DNA of 60,000 nucleotides from Polytrichum commune (GCA_950295325.1 OX485803.1:45835554-45895553); one strand, 5' to 3'. Shown: positions 11,463 through 23,058, counted from the first letter of the stretch. Made by a program: numbers and translations. The notes: generated from the sequence alone by a model not told the origin.

Positions 11463-11795
11463 TATCTAAACTCCATACAATCACACTCGTGGCAACCAAA
11501 GCGCAAGTGATTTTAAGGAGTTATGTGGTGTTAACATGGATGCGTGATAAAAGAGAAGGAGTGTAACATTTGACATTATGGAATAACAAAAAAAAGTCAA
11601 CGTTGCAATAATGGCAATAATTACAGTGATGACAATGTTTGAGCATGTGGTTTATTTTCAATTCAAAACTCATGATATGTGGAAGGGAGGCATGACAATA
11701 AGGAGTGAGATTTAAATTGAAAACATTTGTTCCCTAGGGTTTCGGGATATAAGAGGAGTGCCAATAAGGAGGTTGATATTATGGAGTTTAGAGTG
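11463..11795 (-). mobile_element. TA-flanked MITE, CTAAACTCC family, reversed copy
   Basis: The right end TTGATATTATGGAGTTTAG, then AGTG and TA, matches the left end of the element at 21707 in reverse. The left side (TCTAAACTCCATACAATCAC, then ACTCGTGGCAACCAAAG) matches that element's right end in reverse. The first few bases of the left end are lost, so that border is approximate. Confidence 0.6.
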
Positions 11796-11858
11796 TAGAA
11801 TTGAATGATTGGCTGCCAAATATTCCAGGATGTCAATACATTAAGCATACAATAAGGG

Positions 11859-12316
11859 GGTTACTTGTTTGACGTGTCATTCTGGAAGCTACATGGTGAG
11901 AGTTGTAGGAGTAACAATAAGTTAGCACACATGAACAACTAAAGTGGTTGCTTAGTGAGTTTTCATGTAGGGTGCTCACTTACTAGGTTCTAGTGGGAAT
12001 AGAACAAACTCCCCCAAATGTAGATGGAATCTGGTGGGGTAGAGTTCCTATGTGTCAACTATCTACTCTCATCTTCTCAAATCCGGGGGTCACTTGTTTG
12101 ACGTGTTATTTTGGAAGTTACGTGGTGGGGTTGTAGGAGCAGCAATAAAGTAGCACACATGGACAACTAAAGTGGTTGCTTAGTGGGTTTTCATATAGGG
12201 CGCTCGCTTACTAGGTTCTAGTGGGAATGGAACAAACTCTCCTAAATGTAGATGGAATCTGGTGTAGTAGAGTTCCTATGTGCCAACTATCTACTCTCAT
12301 CTTCTCAAATCCGGGC
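11859..12316. repeat. tandem duplication, two ~229-bp units
   Basis: Unit 1 (11859-12087) and unit 2 (12088-12316) both start GGT(T/C)ACTTGTTTGACGTGT and end TCTTCTCAAATCCGGG. They differ at scattered sites, roughly one in ten by eye. The 66-codon ORF at 12221-12421 begins in unit 2 and has no homologous frame in unit 1, so it is not called. Confidence 0.85.
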
Positions 12317-13150
12317 CCACCTACTAATCTCCTCCTCCTTCACTTCCTCCTCCTAAAATTGGTCTTCAATCCTTTGGCAACATGCACTTGTTGGTTAAAA
12401 AGTGCTCTAGTGGGCGCATGAAGAGAAAAGAAAAAAGAAAAAAAGAAAAAGAAAAAGAAAAGGCATTTATTACACGGAAGTACACCAATTATGGTATTTA
12501 GTGTTACTTCATGCCAATTTGACTACGGTGAAGAAGTGCATTGGTCAGTCAAGAATTTCAACGCAATGCAAGGTTATTTGAGGCAACGGTTGGTACGGTG
12601 AACAAGATGGAAAAAAATTGTTTATATTTAAAAAAAACAAAATTCAAGTTGGAGTTTTCCGGAGTCCAAGTTTCTTGGCCGAGGGTTTGAGGTTGCCCAA
12701 GAAACTTGACCTCTAGAGAACTCCCTGGCAAAAAAACATTGCCATGTTGGTAGCCATGTCATTTTTTCATCCATGTTTGAAGTTCTTCACCATAGAAGTC
12801 TTGGCCATAGTGTAAATCCCGGCCGGTGAAGAACATATTTCATAGCTGATCATATTGCTTCATTCCCCTAAAATTCTTGACTAGTGCATGTCTTCATTGT
12901 AGTTTGAACCGGCCCTTAGTATTTGGAGTTATGCCATGCAATGACTTTTTACCAAGTAAAGTTGCTCATGACTAATAATGCTCAAACAACTTATATGAAT
13001 TTTTTTATAGCAATTGAAATCTAAAAACGAAGTTCATAGCATTATGTGATTACAAATAGTAGATGACGCTAAATATTATATACAGTGTACTAAAGTTGGT
13101 TGTGCCCATCTTCAATCTCCAAGATACTCAAACAACTAATCTATAAAAAC
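12317..13150. other. non-coding stretch with purine tract
   Basis: A GA/A-rich tract covers about 12420-12463. ATTTAGTGT motifs related to the next element are scattered from 12490 on. No gene is seen. Confidence 0.5.
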
Positions 13151-13152
13151 TA

Positions 13153-13449
13153 CACAAAATATGATATTTAGTGTTTGATTAGATTTAGTGTTTTACCACC
13201 CTACTCTGCTCAACACTAATTTTCAATTCTTTGATAATTAGTGTTAGACATAAATGTGCCGCCGCCGCCTTCCCTGTTGCCACCTCTTTCCTACTAAACA
13301 CTAAATTCGTGCATGTAACTTTCACATATTACCATAGATGATATTTAGTGTTTGAGTTTACATTTAATGTCACTTACTTTCATAGGGTTAGTGATATTTA
13401 GTGTAGTGCTCGTATTTAGTGTATCTAACACTAAATATCATATTTAGTG
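13153..13449. mobile_element. MITE with self-complementary ends, ATATTTAGTG family, copy 1
   Basis: The ends CACAAAATATGATATTTAG and CTAAATATCATATTTAGTG are inverted repeats of each other, and each is itself close to a palindrome. TA flanks both sides (13151-13152 and 13450-13451). A second copy is at 56095-56468. It has no coding capacity. Confidence 0.65.
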
Positions 13450-13564
13450 TAGTGTAAATTTGGCAATTGCCTCCTACAAACACTATCTCATGTTTTCACC
13501 TTGAAGTCCTTTCACGGTGCCACATATTGGCTACAAACAAATCAGTTTCAAAGAAAGTGAACTA

Positions 13565-14861
13565 CAGTCTAACCTTGATAATGTCACCCTTGTTAATAGA
13601 ACACCTTGATATTGTCACCTAAAAGTTTGAAACCGATTTTCATAGTGTATATCTCCCTCGTTATTATCCCTATCACCCTTGGTAATGTCACTATTCTTTT
13701 CCAAAATCCGTGGTGTAAATGTGATAATACCAAGTATGGATGGATTGTATGTGATGGTTGGATGGACAGATTGTAGTAGCCATGATATTCATGGTGAGGT
13801 CAAGAAAGTTATAGATGGGTTTAATGCTTTTGTACTCTCCCATATCACTATCTTGTTCCTTCCACCAAATGTGACTTCAGTTGTTCAGCCTTTGGATGAA
13901 GGAGTGATTGCAGCATTCAAAATGTGCTATAAGCGCAAGCTTGTTGCCTGGACTTTGCAACAAATTGATAACAACTCAAATGAAGATTTGGGGAAATTGA
14001 ATGTTGATCTATTTCAAGCTATGCTATGGTGTGTGGCGGCATGGCATGAATTAGATGATCAAACCATTAGAAATTGTTGGAGAAAGTTTGCCATATTGTC
14101 TACAGAGTGGAATGCAGATATCAACAATTTTGATGAACGTATGAAGTCCAAAAATGGAGGAAGCAACTTTGAAATTGGACAATCTCATCGTTGCATTGAA
14201 TTTGGGTTTGGATGTTGAAGGCAAGCCTGTAGAAAAACTTTGTCCTTTGGAGTACATAAACATGGAAGGTGAAGATGATTTTGAGGTGGAATATTCTATT
14301 GAGGAGCTTGTGCAATTAGTGCAATATGGTGAACAAGTTCTTGATTCCATGGAAGTAGACCCATTGATTGTTGATAGTAGTGATGATGAGTCTAAAGTAG
14401 TGAAGCTAAGCGATGCACAAAAATATGCTAAAGATGTTTTGAATTTTATGGCTAGCCAAGGTTCTCATATTTTCACCACTATGGAGTTGTTAGGAATGGA
14501 AAAAATCCATGACAAACTCATCAGAATTGGTGTTGCACATTTAACATCAACAAAATAATGTGACATTAGAAGCTTCTTTGTCTCTAGTGAGAGGTCTTTA
14601 CCTGATCTCAATGACACATTATGATGTGCTCTTGTTGTTATTCACAATTTTGAATTAGAGTTTACATTCAAAAACATTGAAGTCTCGTATTTGTTATTTT
14701 CTTTTCTACATTGTAATTTTATTTCGATTTTCTACCTATTTTTTTGATAATATCACATTATGCACAAATCTTCAAAATGTGACATTATCAAATATGTCAC
14801 ACCTTGCTTATATCACTCTTTTTGGTGAAATGGATGGTGTGACATTATCAAGGTTAGACTG
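13565..14861 (+). mobile_element. pogo/Tigger-type element, 1,297 bp, copy 1
   Basis: Perfect inverted ends of about 23 bp (starting CAGTCTAACCTTGATAATG) are flanked by TA at 13563-13564 and 14862-14863. CAGT ends with a TA duplication and a DDE_1-type ORF place it in the pogo/Tigger group. GTGACATTATC-like motifs repeat inside both ends and are probably transposase binding sites. The second copy at 25879-27175 has exactly the same length and, by eye, four base differences. The element lacks the DNA-binding half of a transposase, so it is an internally deleted, non-autonomous derivative. Confidence 0.93.
13679..14558 (+). pseudogene. truncated, frameshifted pogo/Tigger transposase (copy 1)
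   Basis: Two overlapping frames cover the C-terminal half of a DDE_1 transposase: 13679-14218 (179 codons) and 14154-14558 (134 codons). The first contains LPPNVTSVVQPLDEGVIAAF, the motif around the third catalytic Asp in Tigger/pogo proteins, followed by the typical W..LD..TI.NCW segment. The second continues with acidic sequence (EYINMEGEDDFEVEYSIEEL). The N-terminal CENP-B-like HTH and the first two catalytic Asp residues are missing, so it cannot be an active enzyme. Both copies in the window share the same frame break, which therefore predates their spread. Confidence 0.88.
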
Positions 14862-14863
14862 TA

Positions 14864-15290
14864 TGTCCATTCCAACCATTGTCAACTGCACCTTACATCA
14901 TAGCTACGAAATCTACAATAACTTAGTAAGAGTTGAAATCAATGCACCCTATCCCTCATAAGCAAAGCCGAAGAAAGTAAACTATAATAATCAACCACTA
15001 TGAGGGAAGGGTTAATATGTTGTGAAGCAATGAGTGGAAACATGACGATATTCTCATGGTTATAGGCATCCAAGTAAGAAATTTGTTTTCTTTTGGTTGT
15101 AAGTTTATGTATTGTGATATAGTTATTTCATTTTTTTTCCGAGTACGAAGTTTGCCTACAGTTTACCCTCTATATATGTTAACAATGGGGAATAATTTGT
15201 TTTAACAAATATAGAATGTTAACACTTCAAACAGATATAAGGTTTAACGAACAAGAAGATAAAACTTATGAATGTAACGCAAGTAAAATA
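14864..15290. other. non-coding stretch
   Basis: AT-rich DNA between the pogo element and the older pogo remnant. Nothing is recognised. Confidence 0.5.
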
Positions 15291-15666
15291 CTATTGTAAC
15301 ATTAAATGAATTTTCAAAATACAAGTGAAAGGTTTCACTCCTCCATTTCCATTCCACACTAAGCCGCTCCAAATGTGTGATGATTTTTTGCACTTCTTTT
15401 TGGTGAGCCGCATGTAATGTTGATTGGCGGTTAGAATAAATAGTTTTCTAGTGTGATTCCAACAATTTTGAATGGTCTCAGGAGTAACACCATGCCACCA
15501 AGAGTCAACAGTCATGACTGATGCTTGATATACATCAAACTCCGGATTTTGGGTAAACATCAAATAATCGATCTTATGTTCAATCATTCACTTGCGATAT
15601 TGCGCTTTGAATCATGATATTATTCCTACATCAATGGGTTGAAATATGCTAGTTTGAGGTGCTTTA
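15291..15666 (-). pseudogene. older pogo/Tigger transposase remnant
   Basis: Read on the - strand, the frame gives APQTSIFQPIDVGIIS, a stop, FKAQYRK, a stop, and then an open 98-codon stretch including TVDSWWHGVTPETIQNCWNH. The QP.D.GII..FKA.YR and TI.NCW.HT blocks are the same landmarks as in the nearby Tigger copy, but the sequence is very different and carries two in-frame stops. It is a separate, older lineage. Neither inverted ends nor the N-terminal half are seen. Confidence 0.75.
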
Positions 15667-16770
15667 ATATCTACATCCAACAAATCTATTCTCTCAAGCA
15701 ACCTAGAAATGGTGTAGTTAAAATTTTGAATAAGACAAAAACCTAGGAAACATTGAGGAAAGACTTTAAATACAATTCTTATATCATCTAGGTATCTTAT
15801 AGTCGTTTGATTAAGACAATCACATGATTATTTTAGGTTATTTCGGTTTTAAACTGGCAATTGGACAATAATTTGTAGGGTATAATCTTACAAACTCTCA
15901 CAACATTACATGCAATTCTAATTGTCTCTCAACTTACATTATTTACTCAAACAATAGTTTGGCATTGAATTCATTTTAATTGGACCAAGTGTAGTGCACA
16001 AGCATAGGCACAACCATTGTCAATAGTCTTGCATAAAGTATCCCATTTTAGTCTTTTACCAAAGCCAAGGGCACTTTGGTATAGTCAATGGTCTCGTGTT
16101 TATTAAGCCTTTTTTTAATGTAATTTGAAAAGCAATGCAGTCATCCTTCAAAATTTTATGGTTCTCCTTCTTTAATTATTGTTTAATTATATTGTCCGAT
16201 AATAGTCTTTCACTTGGTCTTGCCCAAAGTAACCATGATGTCCATGAATTGCAATGATGGGCCAAACCACATATGCATGTTAATAGATCATGGCATGATT
16301 CATTGATTTATTCTCTTTTAATTTGGATTTCAATTTATGCTCTTGCTATCTTGCGCACTAGTAAGTTTCATTTCCGATTATTAAAATCCTAAGCAATGTT
16401 TTTTTTTCCATTAGCACCACTCACCAATTTCTTGTTGTTTGTATGATTTCCATCCATATTGGCATATGTTTACATATGCACTTATTATATAACCTTCTCC
16501 ATATTTCTTTGTTTAAGAACCTAGCTTACGTGTTTGGTGTTTGTAAAAAATGGTAGTTGTTATGTTGTCTTCAAGCTTGATGGTTCTCCCTCCTTATGCA
16601 AAGAGTGTTGCAAATGTTTGGCATGCACATTAACATCAATCGGCCCCTTGCCGTAGGTCCAAACATTTCATGTGCAATCCATTCGTAGATAACAAAGTGA
16701 AGGAGGAAATGAAGACGGTATGGGTAGTCTAGTAGCTTCTACTCATAATTCCACATATCATACTACAACA
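15667..16770. other. non-coding stretch
   Basis: AT-rich DNA without recognisable ORFs. It may include upstream parts of the older pogo element too decayed to recognise. Confidence 0.45.
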
Positions 16771-17226
16771 AGTGTGCTCATTATTTTAATGTTTATGATC
16801 TAGTCTTGATTTTCTACTCTTAACACGGTATTCGTGAAAATGTCATATATATATATATATATATCGTTTTCTTGCATGCAAGGAGGGCCGGCTTGAATTG
16901 GTCTTTGGACGCAATTTTGTCAACTATAATTTTTTTTCTAAATTCAAGTGCATTCTACTAGACTAGAATCTGGGACAGCCTTGAAAAAAAGTCACATGTG
17001 AGTGTGCTCATTGTTTTAATGTTTATGATCTAGTTTTGATTTTCTACTCTTAACACGGTATTCGTGAAAATGTCATATATATATATATATCGTTTTCTTG
17101 CATGCAAGGAGGGCCGGCTTGAATTGGTCTTTGGACACAATTTTGTCAACTATAATTTTTTTTTCTAAATTCAAGTGCATTCTACAAGACTAGAATATGG
17201 GTCAGCCTTGAAAAAAAGTCACATGT
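16771..17226. repeat. tandem duplication, two ~230-bp units
   Basis: Units 16771-17000 and 17001-17226 both start AGTGTGCTCATT and end AAGTCACATGTG. They differ at only a few sites plus the length of an (AT)n tract, so the duplication is recent. Confidence 0.93.
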
Positions 17227-17798
17227 GAGTGTGACGTTTTCATGAATATTATGTTTCTTACATTGATAAACTACATGGAATGGATTGGTTTTATGCGTGC
17301 AATTGCATCTTCAACTTTACAGCAAGGTCGATGATTGCATTGTCTTGGGAGTTGTTTAAAAAACAAATAAACTAAAACCAATATTCCATAATTGCGCTTC
17401 ATGGTTTTCGAAGTTGAGTTCATTTGTTAAGCAGAGTCTAGATGTACTAAAATGTCATGAAGTTTATGTGTAAGCTAATTGTCAACGGAGTCCCAATGTA
17501 ACTAACATGCTAACATTATTTTCCGTACCTATGTCATTTCAACACCATTGATTCATCAACAAAATATAAGTGAATAGTCACATGTTCCTTATCTTTAGTC
17601 CAACAACCATGTTCGATTTCATTTGTAAACCCTTCCTCCATGCTTGTTGATGTTGTTTCCCAAAGAAATATTAAGGCATATCGTTTTCATAATTCCACTT
17701 TGTTTCAAAATCATGTTCATGTTATCATACAAGTAAGTTGATACATTTTATGGTAACATGATAGGTAGTCTCCATGTAGGAGACAAGTACATGTATTA
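17227..17798. other. non-coding stretch
   Basis: No ORF or repeat of note. Confidence 0.5.
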
Positions 17799-18084
17799 CT
17801 CCCTCCATCCCAAAATGATTGTCCTACTTCCCGGGATTTTTTTGCCCCTAAACGATTGTCCAGTTTATCTGCCTGGCTAGAAATTTGAGGCTCAAAGTCA
17901 AATATTTTTGTGCCAAACTTTCTATATCAAGAAGTCTGCCGACACCGCAACTTCCGGGGGTGTTTCGGATTAGTTGCTATTTTTCTATTTTAAGAATCAT
18001 ACTCACAACTACTCGGTCAATGGTCAGCATGCCTTAATCTCGCCGAAGTTAGAAACACAAACAATCATTTTGGGACGCAAGGAG
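17799..18084. mobile_element. Stowaway-like MITE, copy 2
   Basis: Ends CTCCCTCCATCCCAAAATGA and TTTTGGGACGCAAGGAG are flanked by TA (17797-17798 and 18085-18086). The interior matches the 9404 copy in order (CAAAGTCAA, TCAAGAAGTCT, CACCGCAACTTC, ACTCGGTCAATGGTCA) with an extra ~35 bp near the left end. Confidence 0.85.
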
Positions 18085-18481
18085 TACCAAATGCATTTCC
18101 CTCCCTCCCTGTTTTATAGGTTACCGCTCACCACTCATCCCTCACCACTCACATGACAACATTCCCCATACCTCGTCCCATTTCTCGACATCTAGGTCTG
18201 CAAGTGTTACAATCACGACCCCATATATTTGTGGTTAGTTCATCCCAACATGGGCATGTAGTTTGGGATGTTTGATGCTAATTCCAAACCTCTAAGTTGA
18301 ATCAATCAAACATTAAAAATCAATGTGTTATTCTAAAAGTGACGATGATTTCACCTTAGGCAAATTGATCAAAACACTATAGAACGCGCTACAAAGTGCT
18401 CACCCCCAAGCAAAATCTTCCAGAGTATCACATGAAATGACTACTGCATGTAACCCCATGACCAAGTGCACACATGTCTTA

Positions 18482-19002
18482 TGCCCCCTTCCCACCTGAC
18501 TTTAGCTAAGACTAAAAGTTGGTTCTAACAAACCGGCCTTCACACCATCGACATTATCTAGTGCCGAGCCTAGTTGGCAAATGATGTGGCATGGCTTAAA
18601 AGTGGAGGTTTTATGCCTCAACCACCGACCCTCCCATCGGTACCTAAACATGAGGCAAGAATATAGGAACTTGAAAAGTGTCGCCTCCCACCCTTGTGAT
18701 TGGTTGCTTTTTAGTCTTAGCTATGAGGGCACGAGGAGCTCCATTAACAAAAACCGATGGTAAGATAGGTGAGTAGTAAGGCATTTGGGGATGGGACAAA
18801 AACTACCCAACTTTCATTGCTTGGTAGATAAAACCATGAACATGTGTGAAAGCTACTTAACTAAAACCTACTTGAAAATCTCCGGAGCAAGTTCTTGTAG
18901 GTGCATTGGGATAGTCGGATGCCTCCGCTATAACCGAGGGAGCTTTACCCAGTTTTTAGGAAATACTTTGGGTCTTAACTAAAGTCAGGTGGGAAGGGGG
19001 CA
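18482..19002. mobile_element. Harbinger-type MITE, TGCCCCCTTCCCACC family
   Basis: Inverted ends of about 30 bp start TGCCCCCTTCCCACCTGACT and have one mismatch. TTA flanks both sides (18479-18481 and 19003-19005). The long near-perfect ends suggest a fairly recent insertion. The two small ORFs inside (18581-18763 and 18785-18982) have no known motif. Confidence 0.85.
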
Positions 19003-19216
19003 TTAGCATAGCAAAGCCTATATTCCCCATACACCCCCCCCCCCTTACAAAGTTGACAATCAATCACTGCTTGGGGAGAACCGGCGGTTAGTTACAGTGA
19101 ACCGGTGGAGTTCGAGAAAGAACCGGTTGAAGTTGGAGACTTCAGGAGAATTGCCGACCATTTAAGAGGAAACTATAGAAGAATATGCCTCCTTAAATCA
19201 ATGAAAGCAAGACTGA

Positions 19217-19716
19217 GGGCCACTTCACACACGAGCCAAGAGCCGTGACCATGAGATTGTGAGAGCCCAAAAGAAAGTATCCAAAGGCCGTCTCAACACA
19301 CCTCCAAAGTCATGTAGTGTGGTCATGGATCCTCAAGTGTAGTGTGAAGCCATATGTGACCGGGCCCTCAACCAAATGCTATTTCAATGAATTCCTATTC
19401 TTGTGGGTCCTCACACATGATAAAAATAGAATAAATCAACAGTTGTGAGCGTTCGGAGTGCCATGATCTCCCAGTTTTGTGTTAAGCCTACCTCCAAGAG
19501 GTGGTTTCTGGAAATAGTCCGAGTGACCATGAAACATGATCCATTCGATGCCATGTAGGAATCCATGCAGACTTTACATCCATCTTGCATTCACATACTC
19601 CGTTGGTCCCTCAAGCGTAGTGTGAAGCAAACTTGGACCGGCTTTGCCTGTTCCACCAACGAGAGTGCTTGAAGTGTAATGGTCACAGGCTCTCAGTCTC
19701 ATGTGTGAAGTGGCCC
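19217..19716. mobile_element. Harbinger-type MITE, GGGCCACTTCAC family, copy 2
   Basis: The left end GGGCCACTTCACACACGAG and right end CTCATGTGTGAAGTGGCCC pair with one mismatch and are flanked by TGA (19214-19216 and 19717-19719). The 500-bp interior aligns along its whole length with the copy at 5088-5576. TGA departs from the usual TTA target by one base. Confidence 0.85.
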
Positions 19717-19834
19717 TGAATGATATCAACATGTAAACCGGCTGGGTTTAGGATCATTGGCTAGGATCTTGACTGACTATGCCCAAACACTTCCCGGGCA
19801 CTGGAACCCAATACATTATCATTGAGCATTTTAA

Positions 19835-20371
19835 GGGCCACTTCACACATGAGCCAAGAGCCGCGACCTTGTAATGGTGAGGACCCTTGACTCTCATCCA
19901 AAGGCCGTACCATGGGTGTTGGGAAAGCCATTTTATGTAGTCTTTGGCCCTCAAGCATAGTGTGAGGTGAGAATGAACCATGTTGCGGGACCATTGCATA
20001 TTTTGTTGGCGGAAAAAGAGGGGAGGATTTGGTTTAATATAATATGTCTCCAAGTTTATCAATTTAAGATGACTACTTGGTGGTGTTTGTCTGTCCTGGA
20101 ATCTGTCCTGCTGGGAAAATTTATTAAAATAGTCATGGTCTCCCGGAATTTGCGTCAAGCCCACCTCTTGGAGGTGGGTCTGACGCAAATTCCGGTAGAC
20201 CATGCACCCTTATCCACAACTAGCCATGTAGGACTCCATGTAGACTTTTCATCCACGAACTTTTCTTTGGGCCTTTAGGCCTTCACCTCCTAGTGTGAAG
20301 TGAACTTGGACGGTCTCCGCCTTTTCGACCAATGAGAGCTCTTACAATGCCATGGTCAAGGGCCTTCAGCC
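19835..20371. mobile_element. diverged GGGCCACTTCAC-family MITE with central hairpin
   Basis: The left end GGGCCACTTCACACATGAG follows TAA (19832-19834). The interior follows the family order but is strongly diverged, and the right end is poor (GGGCCTTCAGCC before TAA at 20372-20374). In place of the family's weak central foldback it has a long near-perfect hairpin at 20134-20204. Confidence 0.55.
20134..20204. repeat. 71-nt near-perfect hairpin
   Basis: Arms of 34 nt (CATGGTCTCCCGGAATTTGC... and its complement) pair with about three mismatches around a 3-nt TTG loop. On paper it folds like a small-RNA precursor on either strand. Confidence 0.8.
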
Positions 20372-20525
20372 TAAGATTAATTCGGAGTCTTGGATACCCA
20401 TTTCTGAATTGGAACAGTCTAAACATAGTCATAAGTAGGCCTCAGAGAATCGTTGTCCTCCCCTATGGATGAGATTACGTAGGCACCCATATATACATCG
20501 TGCATGAATCCTTGACCCACTTGGT

Positions 20526-21050
20526 TGTTAGATATATATGCTTAAAGAGTGGAAGTTAGAATATAGTTAAGTTATCTTATGGTGGGGAAAGAGCAAGACT
20601 CGACATGCATGGGCGGCCAAGATCTCACAACTGGAATGTGGCAAAGCATGCGGCGCACTGACTAACACACAAAAAGAATTAAAAAAGAAAGAAAAAAGAG
20701 CCGCCTAAGTTATATATAGAGGGAGGGAGGCTCGGATGGATGTTGTCTTCACTTGTTGTGCTGGGAACCCTAGCCTACTCGAAGCTTAAGTACCGAGGCT
20801 AGGCTCCCGAAGGTTCGTCCAGGGCCAGGGTCGGTTTCACACTTTGTGGTGGGCCACTAAGTTATCCCCTGCTGGGCAGCCCCAGCCAAAAGGAGCTCGA
20901 TGAAATCGAGCATCGTCAGCCTAGTTTCATCCATTTTGTAATACACACTTCATCCAAGTGTACCTTGTTTTCACCCCACCCCCCTTGTGTATTCACCGCC
21001 CTTTGGATCAGGGGCAGGTCGCACCGGCCAGTTGTGACACCATCTGTTGG
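20526..21050 (+). mobile_element. LTR retrotransposon fragment (solo-type LTR plus primer-binding region)
   Basis: The segment starts TGTTAG and can end in CA at 21030. It has a TATATATAGA promoter-like box at 711 of this kilobase (20711-20720) and a T-rich 3' part. The bases right after it, GTTGTGACACCATCTGTTGG, resemble the GGCGCCGTCTGTGGG segment that follows many plant Ty3/Gypsy left LTRs. No gag or pol frame follows and no second LTR is seen, so this is a truncated remnant. Confidence 0.5.
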
Positions 21051-21116
21051 CATCTCTAGCTGTAATATTGTGAAAAGTGAGTGATGGGCCAACATCTATT
21101 TGGGAACATAATCCTC

Positions 21117-21630
21117 AACAAGTTCACAATTGAAACCGGATGGAAAGTTTAGTGTGATTTGGGCGTAATCGGTCGAGATCCTAGTGTTTCCAAGTCCAAC
21201 CAGTTACATGTTGTGATCTTTCGGTTTTCCTTTATCGACTCAAGGGACATTCCATATATTCTCCTAAATGATCGGTACATTTCCTGAAGCTTTGAACTTT
21301 AGCCGGTTATTTCTCAAACTCAATTGGTTCATCTGTGACTAGTAGTTGGTTCTTCCCATTCGTTGCTTTTGATGTCCATGTGTGAAGACATCGAACACCA
21401 ATGTCTCATGGGATAATTTTGGGGACAATCGGTCAAAATCCTAGTGTTTCCAAGTCCAACCGGTTACATGTTGTGAATTTTTTGGGTTTTCTTTGTTAAT
21501 TTGAGGTGTATTCCACATATTCCTTTAAAATGATCGGTAATTATCCTAAAATTTTGAACGTCAACTAACTATTTTCTCAAACTCAACCGGTTCATATGTA
21601 ACTAGCAGTTGGTTCTCCCCATTCATTGGT
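21117..21630 (+). repeat. dispersed repeat in tandem, CCTAGTGTTTCCAAG family
   Basis: Two copies (about 21117-21350 and 21410-21630) share AATCGGTC.A.ATCCTAGTG, TTTCCAAGTCCAACC, ATGATCGGT and TTCTCAAACTCAA. Further partial copies lie at 41168-41265 and 44528-44720. The unit has no coding frame and may be part of a larger retroelement. Confidence 0.7.
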
Positions 21631-21706
21631 GAACACACCCGGTAATGACACTATGCACCACATCGTGGGAATGAATGAAGAGTTGGTGAAACGTGAAAAC
21701 AAGGTA

Positions 21707-22189
21707 CACCCTAAACTCCATAATATCAACCTCCATAATGCCACACACTCTCTACTATCCTGAACCCCTAGGGAACGGATGTTCGTAGTTCAAATCTCAC
21801 TCCTTATTGTCACATTTCTCTCCTTTAACATCACGAAATTTGTCATTGATGCAAACCACCCAAGAAGTCAACCCACCACACCCTCACATTGTGCCATGTG
21901 TCAACATGTGGAGTGTCTCCTTCTTATTCTTCTTTTTCTTCTTATGCCACTTGTTGAATGTCGGTGCATGTCTGCCACATCGCCCAGGAAGGCCAAGTGG
22001 AGTGGACCACACTAACATAGGTGACGGGATAACAAATTCAAATTGTCCTCACATCTCCTTTGCGTTATTCCATAATGTCACATGCTACACTAATTCTATA
22101 CTATCATGCATCCATGTTAACACTACACAACCCCGTACTATCTCATGCACTTTGGTTGCCACAGGTGTGATACTAAGGAGTTTAGAGTG
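21707..22189. mobile_element. TA-flanked MITE, CTAAACTCC family
   Basis: Ends CACCCTAAACTCCATAATAT and its imperfect complement (TGATACTAAGGAGTTTAG, then AGTG) are flanked by TA (21705-21706 and 22190-22191). A reversed relative is at 11463-11795. Confidence 0.7.
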
Positions 22190-22191
22190 TA

Positions 22192-23058
22192 CATCTGGAT
22201 GAAGTGAAGATGATTGACGGATGACGCGTGGAAGACGATGCTGGCTTTCATCCATTGGGTTCCTCTTTGATGAAAGAGAAAGCCAGGGATAGTGGCCCAC
22301 CACTGCCGTGTGCCTCCCCCCCAACTCGAGCCCCTCTTGCTCGCTCACCGAAGCTCGTGGCACCGATTTTGGTCGCACATTCAAATAGTTCGGCCGAAGC
22401 ATTTCTCAACTCGCTGCGCTTCCATAGCTAATAACGCGTAGTAGGAGGCTGGTCATACGTATGGTCTCGTTTCGTCAAGTGGACCGATGAGGAGGAGTAG
22501 TTTCAAGGAATGGCGGAGGGGATGTGAGATCATCTGTCCGACTTTTTGATGGCACCGCAGCAGTTGGTGTTAATAGGGAGCTCTTATCGGCGCGAAGGAG
22601 GAGGTCTTCTAGTGTTTGTGCGCGAGTAGCCTTGGTTCGTTTGTGGAGTGTTTGGCTGCTCTGGTTGGAGAAGCTTCATTGCTTGGATAGGTAGGGTTGA
22701 GTTGTGTGCGTTTTACGCTTTGTGACGGTACAGTTTGTGGTGAATGGGAGGGATCGGTGGTTGATCGTTGATGAGAGCTGGTGTCGCCGCAACGTTGGGT
22801 TTGATATCGCGCGTTATTTTCAGCGCAATTGTTCGTTGAGCTCCTTGCAGATATGGTGGGAGGACATGTCGTGATCGGAGATCGGCCCATTCCTTCAGGG
22901 ATGCGTACGGCTTGAAACATGCTCTAGGGAAAATCTCTGTCTTTTCGAATCGCGATGAGCGTTCACTTCACCTGAGTTATCTGTGCAGGTCGTTGTTCAT
23001 TTTGAGACCGGTATCGACTTGAAGTATCAGATTGGGTTGTTTAGTGAAGTTTGGAACC
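22192..23058 (+). promoter_or_regulatory. probable upstream/leader region of the RING gene
   Basis: This GC-richer stretch precedes the RING-finger CDS and lacks repeats. CTGTGCAG|GTC at about 22981-22990 could be an intron acceptor in the leader. No clear TATA box was identified. The ORFs on both strands here (22085-22402, 22228-22431, 22609-22920) have no known motif. Boundaries are inferred only from position. Confidence 0.3.

Noticed and set aside
21807-22202. 131-codon ORF in the CTAAACTCC MITE
   Set aside because: It lies almost wholly inside a TA-flanked non-coding element and has no motif.
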